NCBI GenBank assembly: GCA_017538105.1
Contig: JAFYJN010000032.1
Coordinates: forward strand, 94,369-158,368
Source of the DNA: Prevotella sp.
Lineage (GTDB): Bacteria; Bacteroidota; Bacteroidia; Bacteroidales; Bacteroidaceae
Direction of reading: 5' to 3'
Length of the DNA stretch: 64,000 bases
Translations under genes and position numbers: made by a program
Shown: in pieces, positions 35,690 through 44,489 of the stretch
Layout: each line of letters starts with the position of its first letter
Position numbering within the stretch: the stretch's first letter is position 1
The notes under the pieces: model-generated
Databases searched by the model: none
The model's input: only the letters and a program-made list of their open reading frames with translations
What the model was told of the DNA's origin: nothing

Positions 35690-37678
35690 TTACTTTTTAC
35701 GTCTTAATTCTATTGTTGGGTGAGCATCGTACTCCTGTTTCAACTCGTAAAGTTTTGTTCCTGGCGTAATAATGTCTTTTCTGTAATTCGTGTAGAAATT
35801 TAACAACGTGAGGGCATCTTCGGAAGTGACGGAATCAATTTCCTCTTGTGAGAAAACATTACGGTGAATAATTTCAAGCACATTCTGCTTTTCCACTTCA
35901 TCCAACGTTCCCATACAATGACACCAACACGCTCTCCAATGGTCAGTTCCCATAGAACCTTTTTCATCTAGCCATTTAAAGAAGAAACGATAAAGGATGA
36001 ATGTCTCAGGCATTTCAAGTAATTCAAAAAATTCTTCTTCGGTAGAGCCAAAGGCCTCAAGGAAGAAAGACATTCCTTTTCCTATCTTTCCTTTTGTGCT
36101 ATTCAATATTGCCTGTACTGCGCGTATATATTTTCTATTCCAATGTTTTCCAATATAGTCGCGGTTATGCGAATAATCGTCAGCATCACATTTTCCCTTT
36201 CGTATCGGGTGGTACTTCATGGGGAACGAATAGATATTTACGTTCAGCTCATCACACAGTTCAACATTGATGCGAAGTCGTTTATATAAATCTACCGGCT
36301 GATCCATGAAGTTGTAAAGCAGATAATTTGAAAACTCTTTCAACCCAGCCGCAGCACTCATGCGGATAGCCTTGTTGTATAAATCGAAGGTTTTAATATC
36401 GTCAAAAGCAATTCGTAGCGGACGAATAGCAATTCTTGACAACTGAGCAACAATCTCTTCTGTAAACAATCGTGCGTCAACACCTTGATTGAAATCCACA
36501 TATCTTGCCTTGGGAACGGGATGCTGGTGCTTATCGTAATAAGGCTTTATTTCTTCGTAAGCAGCTATCAATGCTTCCTTTCTGGTAGTAGACAACTTGT
36601 TAATATGATAACGGCTGATTATCTTATAAACCTCATACGACTCATCACCTTTCAAGGGTTTGAGTTTCTGATAGAAATCTTGTATCAATCCCTGACTTTT
36701 ACGAATATAAGCACGGTCGTTAATTCCATTTTTCAGATTACGAATAGAAATATCGAGCAAATTTGGCTGAACAAACTTTGCCCCTTTTCCAAACCCAGAT
36801 GCGACTATATCATCAATAATCTCACTGAGATTTTCGGACGCGAGGACATTGTTATCCATTAAGAGCAAATCCTTTTGGTCGCCATATACCTCTCGAACTT
36901 TTTCAACACGCTCACGCATCGGAATATATGGGATGTACTTATTCTCAAGTGTAGGGACGGCACAAAATGCACAATGACGTATGCAGCCACGAGTCATATA
37001 ACCATAGAAGGCATTAGACATCGGATATTTGTATTCAATCTCGTCAAGTATTGAGTAATCAAGGGGCAGATTATCAATAATCTGGGTATCTCCCTTGTCT
37101 AAAATACCTGGTGTACCGAGAATACCTACCCAAGGCTTAATTCCTGTAGCTGCTTCAAGTTCCTTTGGTTGTATAGATGCCAGAACACCACCAACCATCA
37201 GATCTTTCTTTTTCTTTACCAATAATTTTGCAAAGTTGATTGTTTCTACCGTAATGTCCCAATAGAAGGTAAACAATGTGGTTACGCCCACTCTGTCCCA
37301 TTCGGGTTCTTTCTTCCAAATACCTTTCCAGTAGAAGTCTTTCCACTCTGTCAGTTTTGCCAACAGAATCAGTTCCATGTCAGAGCGCTCGATGGCGATT
37401 TTTTCAACGGCCTCTCTATTTCGGGTTTTGATATACTCAATAAATTCATCACGTTTCAGCCACCAATCGATGCTTTTGTCTGTCTTCTCAAAATCCTCTA
37501 TGCATCGGTCGGCAATACGTTCTATTACAAATTGCTTTAAGTCTCCTTTAAAGAAAGTAACATCCCATCCACCTAGGTTTTTATAATAGGTAGAAATCTT
37601 CATTAGGCCAATAGGCGGATACTTATTGGCGTAATTCGGTTCTATTAGGAGGACTTTCTTTCTTTTAGACTTCATCAT
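35690..37678 (-). CDS. Radical SAM protein with B12-binding-like N-terminus
   Basis: 662 residues. N-terminal about 170 residues look like the cobalamin-binding-type Rossmann fold (VLLIEPNYANKYPPIGLMKI; DLMVGGVLASIQPKEL) though the B12 His motif is not evident. The 4Fe-4S motif is CIRHCAFC, C232-x3-C236-x2-C239, in the TRGC context of the radical SAM fold. The C-terminal half is long and unassigned. Its start overlaps the GHKL gene's end by 14 bases (ATG 37678, alternative 37675). It could modify DNA, RNA or the neighbouring 70-residue protein; substrate is unknown. Rare in phage-defence operons. Confidence 0.7.
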   Translation of the reverse strand: MMKSKRKKVLLIEPNYANKYPPIGLMKISTYYKNLGGWDVTFFKGDLKQFVIERIADRCIEDFEKTDKSIDWWLKRDEFIEYIKTRNREAVEKIAIERSDMELILLAKLTEWKDFYWKGIWKKEPEWDRVGVTTLFTFYWDITVETINFAKLLVKKKKDLMVGGVLASIQPKELEAATGIKPWVGILGTPGILDKGDTQIIDNLPLDYSILDEIEYKYPMSNAFYGYMTRGCIRHCAFCAVPTLENKYIPYIPMRERVEKVREVYGDQKDLLLMDNNVLASENLSEIIDDIVASGFGKGAKFVQPNLLDISIRNLKNGINDRAYIRKSQGLIQDFYQKLKPLKGDESYEVYKIISRYHINKLSTTRKEALIAAYEEIKPYYDKHQHPVPKARYVDFNQGVDARLFTEEIVAQLSRIAIRPLRIAFDDIKTFDLYNKAIRMSAAAGLKEFSNYLLYNFMDQPVDLYKRLRINVELCDELNVNIYSFPMKYHPIRKGKCDADDYSHNRDYIGKHWNRKYIRAVQAILNSTKGKIGKGMSFFLEAFGSTEEEFFELLEMPETFILYRFFFKWLDEKGSMGTDHWRACWCHCMGTLDEVEKQNVLEIIHRNVFSQEEIDSVTSEDALTLLNFYTNYRKDIITPGTKLYELKQEYDAHPTIELRRKK

Positions 37679-39494
37679 TAAATTCCTTCACAATTAGCCT
37701 TTCCATTTCGGCAATTAAATTTTGGTCGTGCTCATTATCTGGGCAGAAGGAGTTTAATACTTTAAAAACTCGACGCAGCAACCATATTTCACTTGGGTCG
37801 AGCACGTTGTTTAATGGTGCAATAATGTCTTGCTGGCCAAGAAGGGGCGTTGATGTAGGCGTAACAATGCGCTGGCCTGGCAATAATGCTTCATGTTGAT
37901 ACGTAGCTGGTTCCTGAACGGAAATGGGTTCTTGTTGATTATCCGTCGTAGATGGAGAGGATACCGTTGTATTATCAGCAGTTGGTGACGTTGGATAATC
38001 AATATGCGTTTCAGTAGCCGCACTGGAGGAGGTGACCGTTGTTGGCTCTACGTTGTCTGATGAATCAACTACAGGTTCTTCTTTTGCAGGAGTGGCCTTT
38101 TGGGGTGTCGACTCCTGTTGAGGTGCCGTGGTTGGCCTAAGCTTCTCTTCACCCATTGCCTTTGCTGCAAGAAAATCTGGCTGATACAATAACAGCATTC
38201 GTTTGGTGGCTTCAAAACCAGCAGCCTTCAATAGCTTCTCAAATTTTCCAATACCACGGTTGTTGATTAAATCTTTAGCATTATAATCAATGGCTCCACC
38301 ATGTTCTTCGATACGTTTAATGCCATCATATATCTTGTCGATGCTCTTCTTCGCCTCATTCGCCTTTGTATAAAGAGTCTTGAGGTTCTCAAAATATAAC
38401 CTCAAACCATTTTCTAACGCTCTAGATTCTGGTGTTGGAACCAATCCATCACGAGCTCCATTGGGCCTGATATGTTTATGAGTTACAAAGAACTCACCAT
38501 AGAAATAAGAATTACTTCTATCTTCCTTCCAATAATTTGTACCAGACAGGAGATTGGCATCTCCAATCTGAATATTATGAGACCTCAATCGAATACCAGC
38601 CAACTTGTCATCTTTTGGTATTTGAATGGTATATTTTGTGAGTGCATACCATCCCCATCCAAGTAAACCGTATTTTTTATCTTCTATCTTAAAATACTCC
38701 AGGTTGCTAATTTTGTCTTTAGTTCCCTTAATTGACAAACCATATTGTTTTTGTATTCTAGTTTCTCCGACGAAAACCTGTACCTTCTCTAGGCTCTCAT
38801 GCAATGTTTTGAATTCAGGATTATCGGCAGTGCTCTTATACATAAGGGTGTTTTTGAACTCTGGCTTATATTCGACGGGAGCCACTTCTCGCAAATAATT
38901 ACAGATAGCTTCAGAATCTAATAAGGAAGGCGCTGCATCATCCTTCACGCCATTCAATTCCACTTCAAAGAAATGATCTGATTCATCAGTAGAAAACGTC
39001 TCTCTTATAGTGCATGCATTTATGACATCAGTTGCCAAATAGTCTTCCTTGTCAGTTTCAACCATCTGCCAGATCTTATCAACATCAAAGATTATTTGTG
39101 TACCAATGGCTTCACCTCGTGCAGAGGTACGGAAAATCAGCTCATGACAATAGCCGCCACCTACCAATCGGCCAATACCATACATACCTGCATAGCTTAC
39201 TCCGTCTTTGGTTGACGGGGAAATATCAAGTAAAGTTCGTACAGCATTGGCTGCCTCAATACCGGCACCATTATCTTTGATTTTGATAACCTTGTGTTTG
39301 GCATCTATGTCGATTGTCACAACTCCGTCTTTGGGTTGATTCAATACTCGTGTCTCAATTGCCTTGTTGATAGAGTCGAGCGCATTTTGCACATACTCAC
39401 GATAGATTGTTCTTTCGTCAGAGTACAGCTGAAACATCAGCATACTCAAAATCTTCTTCCTAACTTCCGAGGAGTAATTCAAATTATTTTCCAT
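37665..39494 (-). CDS. GHKL (Hsp90/MutL-type) ATPase
   Basis: 609 residues. Bergerat-fold ATPase: N-box EYVQNALDS (E33, N37), G1 DNGAGI (74-79), and the G2 lid GMYGIGRL (103-110). A C-terminal domain to about residue 440 contains LLGWGWYALTKYTIQIPK-like strands; then a Pro/Thr/Ser/Gln-rich linker (about 445-560) and a short helical C-terminus. This resembles the HSP90-type ATPases in other defence operons. It starts 12 bases after the HerA stop and overlaps the radical SAM start. ATP-driven conformational switching with HerA or NurA is a reasonable inference. Confidence 0.7.
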   Translation of the reverse strand: MENNLNYSSEVRKKILSMLMFQLYSDERTIYREYVQNALDSINKAIETRVLNQPKDGVVTIDIDAKHKVIKIKDNGAGIEAANAVRTLLDISPSTKDGVSYAGMYGIGRLVGGGYCHELIFRTSARGEAIGTQIIFDVDKIWQMVETDKEDYLATDVINACTIRETFSTDESDHFFEVELNGVKDDAAPSLLDSEAICNYLREVAPVEYKPEFKNTLMYKSTADNPEFKTLHESLEKVQVFVGETRIQKQYGLSIKGTKDKISNLEYFKIEDKKYGLLGWGWYALTKYTIQIPKDDKLAGIRLRSHNIQIGDANLLSGTNYWKEDRSNSYFYGEFFVTHKHIRPNGARDGLVPTPESRALENGLRLYFENLKTLYTKANEAKKSIDKIYDGIKRIEEHGGAIDYNAKDLINNRGIGKFEKLLKAAGFEATKRMLLLYQPDFLAAKAMGEEKLRPTTAPQQESTPQKATPAKEEPVVDSSDNVEPTTVTSSSAATETHIDYPTSPTADNTTVSSPSTTDNQQEPISVQEPATYQHEALLPGQRIVTPTSTPLLGQQDIIAPLNNVLDPSEIWLLRRVFKVLNSFCPDNEHDQNLIAEMERLIVKEFNDEV

Positions 39495-39506
39495 GATTGT
39501 TTTGTT

Positions 39507-41159
39507 TTAGCCGTTGGGGAATTGTTTGTAAGCAGGTCTTGGGAACTTTACATTCACAAGTGAGCGGAGAGCAGGATTAGAAATGATGTACTCGCCAGGT
39601 GAAAGACGTGTCATCATACTCTGGTATACCTTCGGTATATACCTGTAGTCAGGTTTTGAAACTTCGATTGCATTCGTTCGTCCGTATGCCTGTGTAGCAC
39701 AGTTTCCTTTTACTCTATCGTGAATAGCACTACGGAATTGTTCTACAGAGAAAAGGATAATTCCCAGCGAACGGCCACGCTCAGCGATATCTAGAACCTG
39801 ATTTAAGATAGGGGAGTTCTTGGGCGCATCACTTGAAGCGTATTTGTTGAGCTCATCCACAAAAACTATTATTTTATCTGGAATGTCACTTCTATCTCCA
39901 TCAAGTTTCAGGTCATAAATAGCGCGTGTAACACTACCGAATACAAAACTCTGGGTATTACCGTCAAGGCGAGCAATGTCTATCACCATTACATTATTCG
40001 CTCTAAGATGGTTTTGTATTTCGTTTGTCAAGTCGACTTCGTTCACAAGACTTTTCCCAAAAACATCATTTGAAATGGCTTTACGGATGCACCTTTTAAA
40101 CTTTCTCCAACTGACAACTTGAATCTCTTTATTGGCATCAGCATTACCAGCCTTAGTGTATTCATCTATAGTTTCTTTCAGAGTTTCCCACTTCTCTATG
40201 TCCTTAAACTTGCCCTCTTCATTCATAATGAAGTTGGCACACGCTTCCAGAGTGTTTGTAGGATCGTTTTCATTTGCAAGCAGCAAGTCAAGTCGGTCTT
40301 TGTTGTCAGCAAAAGTAAACTTGTAGGTAAAGGCTTTCTTGTCTCTCTTCTGCTGTTCAATGTCACTTGGAGCTGCGTATGATTGTACCTTAGCTACATC
40401 GCTTTTGCTATAAGGGTAGTAATAGCGAACATTTTCAAATGGAGTATCTGCCAATCCAAGATCAGCATAAATCTGCTTGTCTTCACTGCTAAGACTTAAA
40501 TTGGGCTCGTCAATAGCCATCAAATCACGCCCCTTAACATTGAAAAGAACAAATGCACAGGTTTCACCATCTTCCAATCTAAACTTGTTCTGAATCGCTC
40601 TAAGCAGAAACATGGAATATGAAGTCTTTGCAGCCAAGCCTGATATACCAGAAATATTGATATGTGCACCGTCTGGACCTATTAGGAAATGAGAATCCAA
40701 GATGACACGAATTTTGATTTTGTCTTCACCTTTATACATTTCCAGGTAGCCGCAGACAAGTGGGTTCTTTACATCATCATCTGTCAAGCCCAAGGCTTTT
40801 TTCACTTCTTCTGCATCGCACAATGATACCTGTTGACCGTTTAGAACTGGTGTATAAATACCAGCGGTATTGCCACTCACACGTGCGCGAACATAATTCA
40901 TTCCTAAGCGATTCATGTTTCCAATTTTCTCATCGGTGCTGCCGAAATCGCTGGAGATGTAACCTGTGAAATGACTGGGAGCATCGGTGATATGATTTAT
41001 TTCCTCAATCACTCCAAATGTGATTGAACCCGATTCGTGGTTAACCTTTACCACATCGAATGGGCTAAGAATTTGTTTTTTGTCCGTCCAGAAATAAAAC
41101 TCATCGATAGTTGACGGACATTTCTCGGTTGCTGAGACCTTTCCTATTACTTTTGCCAT
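39507..41159 (-). CDS. HerA-like ATPase / DNA translocase
   Basis: 550 residues. An N-terminal HAS-barrel-like region (about 1-110; FDVVKVNHESGSITFGVIEE) precedes a FtsK/HerA RecA-like core. The nucleotide loop is GISGLAAKTS (171-180), a HerA variant with one extra residue relative to the canonical Walker A. Walker B is IIVFVDELNKY with D435-E436. The C-terminal MTRLSPGEYIISNPALRSLV and TQAYGRTNAIEVSKPDY segments fit HerA arginine-finger and C-terminal parts. Its ATG follows the NurA stop with no spacer, so the two are made together, as in the archaeal HerA-NurA end-resection pair and HerA-based defence systems. Confidence 0.82.
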   Translation of the reverse strand: MAKVIGKVSATEKCPSTIDEFYFWTDKKQILSPFDVVKVNHESGSITFGVIEEINHITDAPSHFTGYISSDFGSTDEKIGNMNRLGMNYVRARVSGNTAGIYTPVLNGQQVSLCDAEEVKKALGLTDDDVKNPLVCGYLEMYKGEDKIKIRVILDSHFLIGPDGAHINISGISGLAAKTSYSMFLLRAIQNKFRLEDGETCAFVLFNVKGRDLMAIDEPNLSLSSEDKQIYADLGLADTPFENVRYYYPYSKSDVAKVQSYAAPSDIEQQKRDKKAFTYKFTFADNKDRLDLLLANENDPTNTLEACANFIMNEEGKFKDIEKWETLKETIDEYTKAGNADANKEIQVVSWRKFKRCIRKAISNDVFGKSLVNEVDLTNEIQNHLRANNVMVIDIARLDGNTQSFVFGSVTRAIYDLKLDGDRSDIPDKIIVFVDELNKYASSDAPKNSPILNQVLDIAERGRSLGIILFSVEQFRSAIHDRVKGNCATQAYGRTNAIEVSKPDYRYIPKVYQSMMTRLSPGEYIISNPALRSLVNVKFPRPAYKQFPNG

Positions 41160-42332
41160 TTAGAATAAGTTTAAGATGATGTCAGAATTATAATACTTTG
41201 ATTTGCAGAAGCTCTCCGTTAGGAAAACCGGATAAAGATGATTGGCCCACCGTGTATCGTTTCCATAACACACAGGGTAGGCCTCGTTAATGAGGTTTGC
41301 GCTAATGATGTTTATCAAGTCGGTATCCATTTGTTCCTCCTCGTTAATAATCACCATTTCGCACTTCACCACGTCAGAGAAATTTGTCTCACGGAAATCA
41401 CTATTACGGAGACGCAGATACCAAACGGCATATTGAACACCGTTTGCTTCAGAAGTATATCGGTAAGCCTTTGTTCTCTCGAAAGGTTTTAAGTTTGCAA
41501 TTGTCTTGGAAAGTCGATGACCCTCATAGTCGGGTAGTAGTTCAGGGTCAAAACGTTTTGATACACCCACAACATATCGATAGTTCTCACGAAGCATCGT
41601 TTTGTCTGGTCGGTTGACGTTAGAGAAACTTGGGTTATACTCCAACGAGCCATCTTTGATAAGGTAATGCTCATCGTCAAGACGATTGTGAGCACAGAGA
41701 TTAGCCACAAGTCGTTGTTCTTCATCAGTCATTTCTGCCTGAATCTTTGCTGTACCTCTATTCTTGTAATTATCCTTGTCAGAGTTGAACTTGTCTTTTT
41801 TATCTGTTTTGTAAAGCAGGATTTTGTCTATTTTGATGCCAACTTCACTAACGTATGGAAGCTTGCTCAACTCCTCATTTATTTCATCACAGTATAGACG
41901 GCAAAAATCCTCACCTTCATCATCAACGTCAAAATCATCAGGAAGAGAAATCACTATTTTATGGTAAGTTTGATAGGGGTGGAAGGTATCTCGGTCTTCA
42001 CGCTCACAGCAACCAACCACAATCTGGCCTGCAAGAACCGGGAAAATCTTCTTGCCAATAGCCATATCGTCCACCTTATAGACGTGACGCGAACCATCAA
42101 GAAAAAAGGAGAATATGGGGCGTGAATAATCTATTAGCATACGGTCTATAACTACAGTAGGCACAAGGGTTAAGTCAGATTCTGCAATACGACTCTTGTT
42201 GCGCGTAGAAGCAGGCTTATCGTCGTAATCAAGCACATCTGTATCTAAGATATTAAGGCTTACCTTATTGGTTTTATAGCAAAGGTAGTTCCCTTCACCC
42301 TTCTTGACGATGTAATCTAAGATTTTACCCAT
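41160..42332 (-). CDS. NurA-like nuclease
   Basis: 390 residues, first gene of the operon. NurA-type signatures are spread as expected: the acidic metal motif FFLDGSRHVYK (D79, G80, S81, R82), IVVGCCER, then DGSLEY at 227-232, and VVGVSKRF with K259. These correspond to the conserved D..DGS, DGxL and VGxxK motifs. NurA nucleases work with HerA translocases to process DNA ends. It ends directly before the HerA ATG. A consensus promoter lies 31 bases upstream of the start. Confidence 0.72.
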   Translation of the reverse strand: MGKILDYIVKKGEGNYLCYKTNKVSLNILDTDVLDYDDKPASTRNKSRIAESDLTLVPTVVIDRMLIDYSRPIFSFFLDGSRHVYKVDDMAIGKKIFPVLAGQIVVGCCEREDRDTFHPYQTYHKIVISLPDDFDVDDEGEDFCRLYCDEINEELSKLPYVSEVGIKIDKILLYKTDKKDKFNSDKDNYKNRGTAKIQAEMTDEEQRLVANLCAHNRLDDEHYLIKDGSLEYNPSFSNVNRPDKTMLRENYRYVVGVSKRFDPELLPDYEGHRLSKTIANLKPFERTKAYRYTSEANGVQYAVWYLRLRNSDFRETNFSDVVKCEMVIINEEEQMDTDLINIISANLINEAYPVCYGNDTRWANHLYPVFLTESFCKSKYYNSDIILNLF

Positions 42333-42362
42333 ACTCTTGTTGTTTTTGAATTTTATTTCAAT

Positions 42363-42394
42363 GCAAAGGTAGCATCATTTTTCAAAATAACAAA
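42363..42394 (-). promoter_or_regulatory. Consensus promoter of the eight-gene operon
   Basis: On the minus strand TTTG (42394-42391), a 19-base spacer and TACCTTTGC (42371-42363): a near-perfect Bacteroidota promoter, with start near 42357. All eight genes lie within 0-25 bases of each other downstream, so one transcript is likely. Confidence 0.8.
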
Positions 42395-42538
42395 ATTTTT
42401 TAAGAACAAAATTCCAAAATAGATGAAAGTTTAATATAATTTAACAAAGCATTGGGCTTCACATTTTCTTTTTTCATGATATGCGTTATGTATTTCGGCG
42501 TATAGCTCAAATTGCAGGCTGTTTTTGAGTAGTAGGTA

Positions 42539-43854
42539 ACCAATAGCTCAAATTGCAGGCCGCCTTTTAAGGTTGATTTCTTGGCAATCTGTATGATAGT
42601 TTGTACCTTTGTGCCGCAGTCTGAAGCATAGTGGAGCTCTGCTGGGGAGCAACTCCATGAGGAATAGGACTGTGCAAATCGACAGGAATGGGCAGGAGTC
42701 TCTATCAACGTGGCTCCTGCTTTTCCATTCCAAGAGATTCTGCCAATGCCAAGAAAAACCCAGAAATGAACCGCTTGCGGTTCTCCGTCGTCAATCCGCT
42801 ATGGTTGTTCAGGTTCTTCTTCAGGTCAGTAAACGTACCCTCTATCTTGTTGTTCGTATTGGACATTCCCTTACAGTCCTCCCGTTGGAAAGTGAAGAGG
42901 TAAGGGAGATAGAAGTTCAGGCTGTTCATCGCTGCCCTTAGCCGCTGGTGCGTGTAGTGCATCTTTCCGTCTTTATGGAGGCTCTTATGATCAATCGTGT
43001 CCTTCCACTTTACCTTCCAGTCCTGGTATTCCTTCTTGAAGTCTGCTTCGTCACTTCTGTGAAGTCTGCCTAATAGTTCTCTCAACTCTCTACTGGCTAA
43101 CATCTTGGGATTCAGCGTAAGATAGCGTCTGATTATCTGCTTCATATGGAACTGGCACATCTGTATAGGATACTCGGAAAAGGTCTTGAACATGCTCTGC
43201 TTGCCGTCTATGATTAGTCCGCGTATGGAGTAGCCACGACCCTTTATGCTGCTCACAGCATCCTCGTAGTCCTTCACCGTCTCACTCTTCACAAAGGCCA
43301 TGTAAAGCGGCTTTCCTGTCTGGTTGTCCAATGCCAGAAGGACTCCGAAACTGCGTCCCCAGTAGGTCACGTCCAGATGTACGAATCCCTCACCTGACAA
43401 GGGAGGCTGTACCCACTCACGCTTGATGTCATGCAGCCTGCGCTTGATTGTAGCTACACTCATGCCGAAACGCCCAGACAGCTCCTTAATGGTCTGTTTC
43501 TCTTGTTGATAAGCGTTCCATAAATCCACTTCGCTAATCTCCGTTCCTGCTCGGAATTGGTAGCCGCAATCTTGACATTTATACAACTGTACGCCCTTGC
43601 GTACACCATTCTTCTTCGTGTGTGTACAGCCACACACTTGGCATCTCATTTTGAACATAATAACCTTGCAATTTGATGGCTTAAATGCCTGCAAAGTTAG
43701 TGGCTATCGGTATCTCAGGCATGTTTCAGCCTGCAAAATGAGCTATTGAGCATTTTCGACCGTCGATTTATGCCTGAAGGTAGCTTGACCTCTCAAAACA
43801 CCAGTGTTTATCATGCCTTGAGAGAGGTTTCAGCCTGCAAAATGAGCTATTGGT
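42539..43854 (-). mobile_element. IS element (IS256-like transposase, zinc-ribbon type)
   Basis: Ends ACCAATAGCTCAAATTGCAG at 42539 and its inverted match ACCAATAGCTCATTTTGCAG at 43854 (reverse) match at 18 of 20 positions. Extra copies of the same end word lie outside left (42502-42519) and inside right (43729-43748). A clear target duplication was not found. It sits between the operon promoter and the MerR-like gene. Confidence 0.65.
42705..43658 (-). CDS. Transposase, IS256 family-like with N-terminal zinc ribbon
   Basis: 317 residues from the ATG at 43658 (43649 also possible). N-terminal zinc ribbon CQVCGC...CQDCGYQF, an HTH region (KELSGRFGMSVATIKRRLHD), then a DDE nuclease: Asp in FVHLDVTYWG, Asp in GLIIDGKQSM and Glu in NNKIEGTFTDLK. 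This variant is annotated as IS256 family with Zn-binding N-terminus. A TAACTTTGC box at 43691-43699 (minus strand) is a -7 element that also rules out the more upstream TTG start. The full DDE set suggests it can be active. Confidence 0.8.
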   Translation of the reverse strand: MFKMRCQVCGCTHTKKNGVRKGVQLYKCQDCGYQFRAGTEISEVDLWNAYQQEKQTIKELSGRFGMSVATIKRRLHDIKREWVQPPLSGEGFVHLDVTYWGRSFGVLLALDNQTGKPLYMAFVKSETVKDYEDAVSSIKGRGYSIRGLIIDGKQSMFKTFSEYPIQMCQFHMKQIIRRYLTLNPKMLASRELRELLGRLHRSDEADFKKEYQDWKVKWKDTIDHKSLHKDGKMHYTHQRLRAAMNSLNFYLPYLFTFQREDCKGMSNTNNKIEGTFTDLKKNLNNHSGLTTENRKRFISGFFLALAESLGMEKQEPR

Positions 43855-44012
43855 CTGTATTTCGCCAGTCCCCAATAATCCCCCTTACAATAACCCAAAA
43901 CATAAGTCATAGTTGGTTCTAATTGCCCTCATCGTTAGAACCAATTTTGAAATATGGGGGCAAAAATGGCTGGTTTTTGACGCTTTTTTTCTTCATGGGG
44001 CTTGCGGCACTC

Positions 44013-44021
44013 TAATTTTGC
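44013..44021 (+). promoter_or_regulatory. Candidate -7 box for the mobilization/replication gene run
   Basis: TAATTTTGC at 44013-44021 with a weak TTTC about 21 bases upstream. The remainder of 43855-44156 (302 bases) shows no gene. Confidence 0.4.
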
Positions 44022-44156
44022 ATTCGATTTCGTGGCGGTGCCTCAGATATCAAGATTGTCGGACGCGACATTTCTTTAAATCTGAAAAGCAAAAGGATCC
44101 GTGCATAAGACACCACTCGGATGAGAGACAAAATTAAGTAACAACAATAAAGTTCT

Positions 44157-44489
44157 ATGATGGAAACAGATAACAAAATTCTGGGCAACCAACTGGTTGT
44201 GATGTCGAGGGCAGACCTTGACTCCTTGGTGAACGAGTTGGCACAGAACATTGTGGCCGCTCAGACAAAAAATGTGCAAAGTGAATGTGAGGCGTGGATG
44301 GACATTCCTGAAGTTGAACGCTTCATCACCCGTGAAGAGGCGGCAAGGCTTCTGCATGTGAACTTCACCACCCTCTGGCGATGGGACAAGCAGGGACAAC
44401 TCCATGCCCGACGTGTCGGAGGACGGCGTGTGATGTACAAATACAGCGATGTCCTGGCATTGCTTAATGGTGGGTCATACAATGGATAA
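44157..44489 (+). CDS. MerR/excisionase-like helix-turn-helix protein
   Basis: 110 residues. Residues 60-100 form a MerR/AlpA-type HTH (FITREEAARLLHVNFTTLWR then WDKQGQLHARRVGGRRVMYK), the usual small DNA-binding factor of Bacteroidota mobile elements; it may act as excisionase with the integrase or as a regulator. The stop overlaps the next gene's start by eight bases, so they are coupled. Confidence 0.8.
   Translation: MMETDNKILGNQLVVMSRADLDSLVNELAQNIVAAQTKNVQSECEAWMDIPEVERFITREEAARLLHVNFTTLWRWDKQGQLHARRVGGRRVMYKYSDVLALLNGGSYNG

Noticed and set aside
35690-37678. Viperin-type radical SAM (antiviral nucleotide synthase)
   Set aside because: It is twice the length of prokaryotic viperins, has a long N-terminal B12-binding-like region, and lacks an adjacent nucleotide kinase; the CX3CX2C motif alone is not enough.
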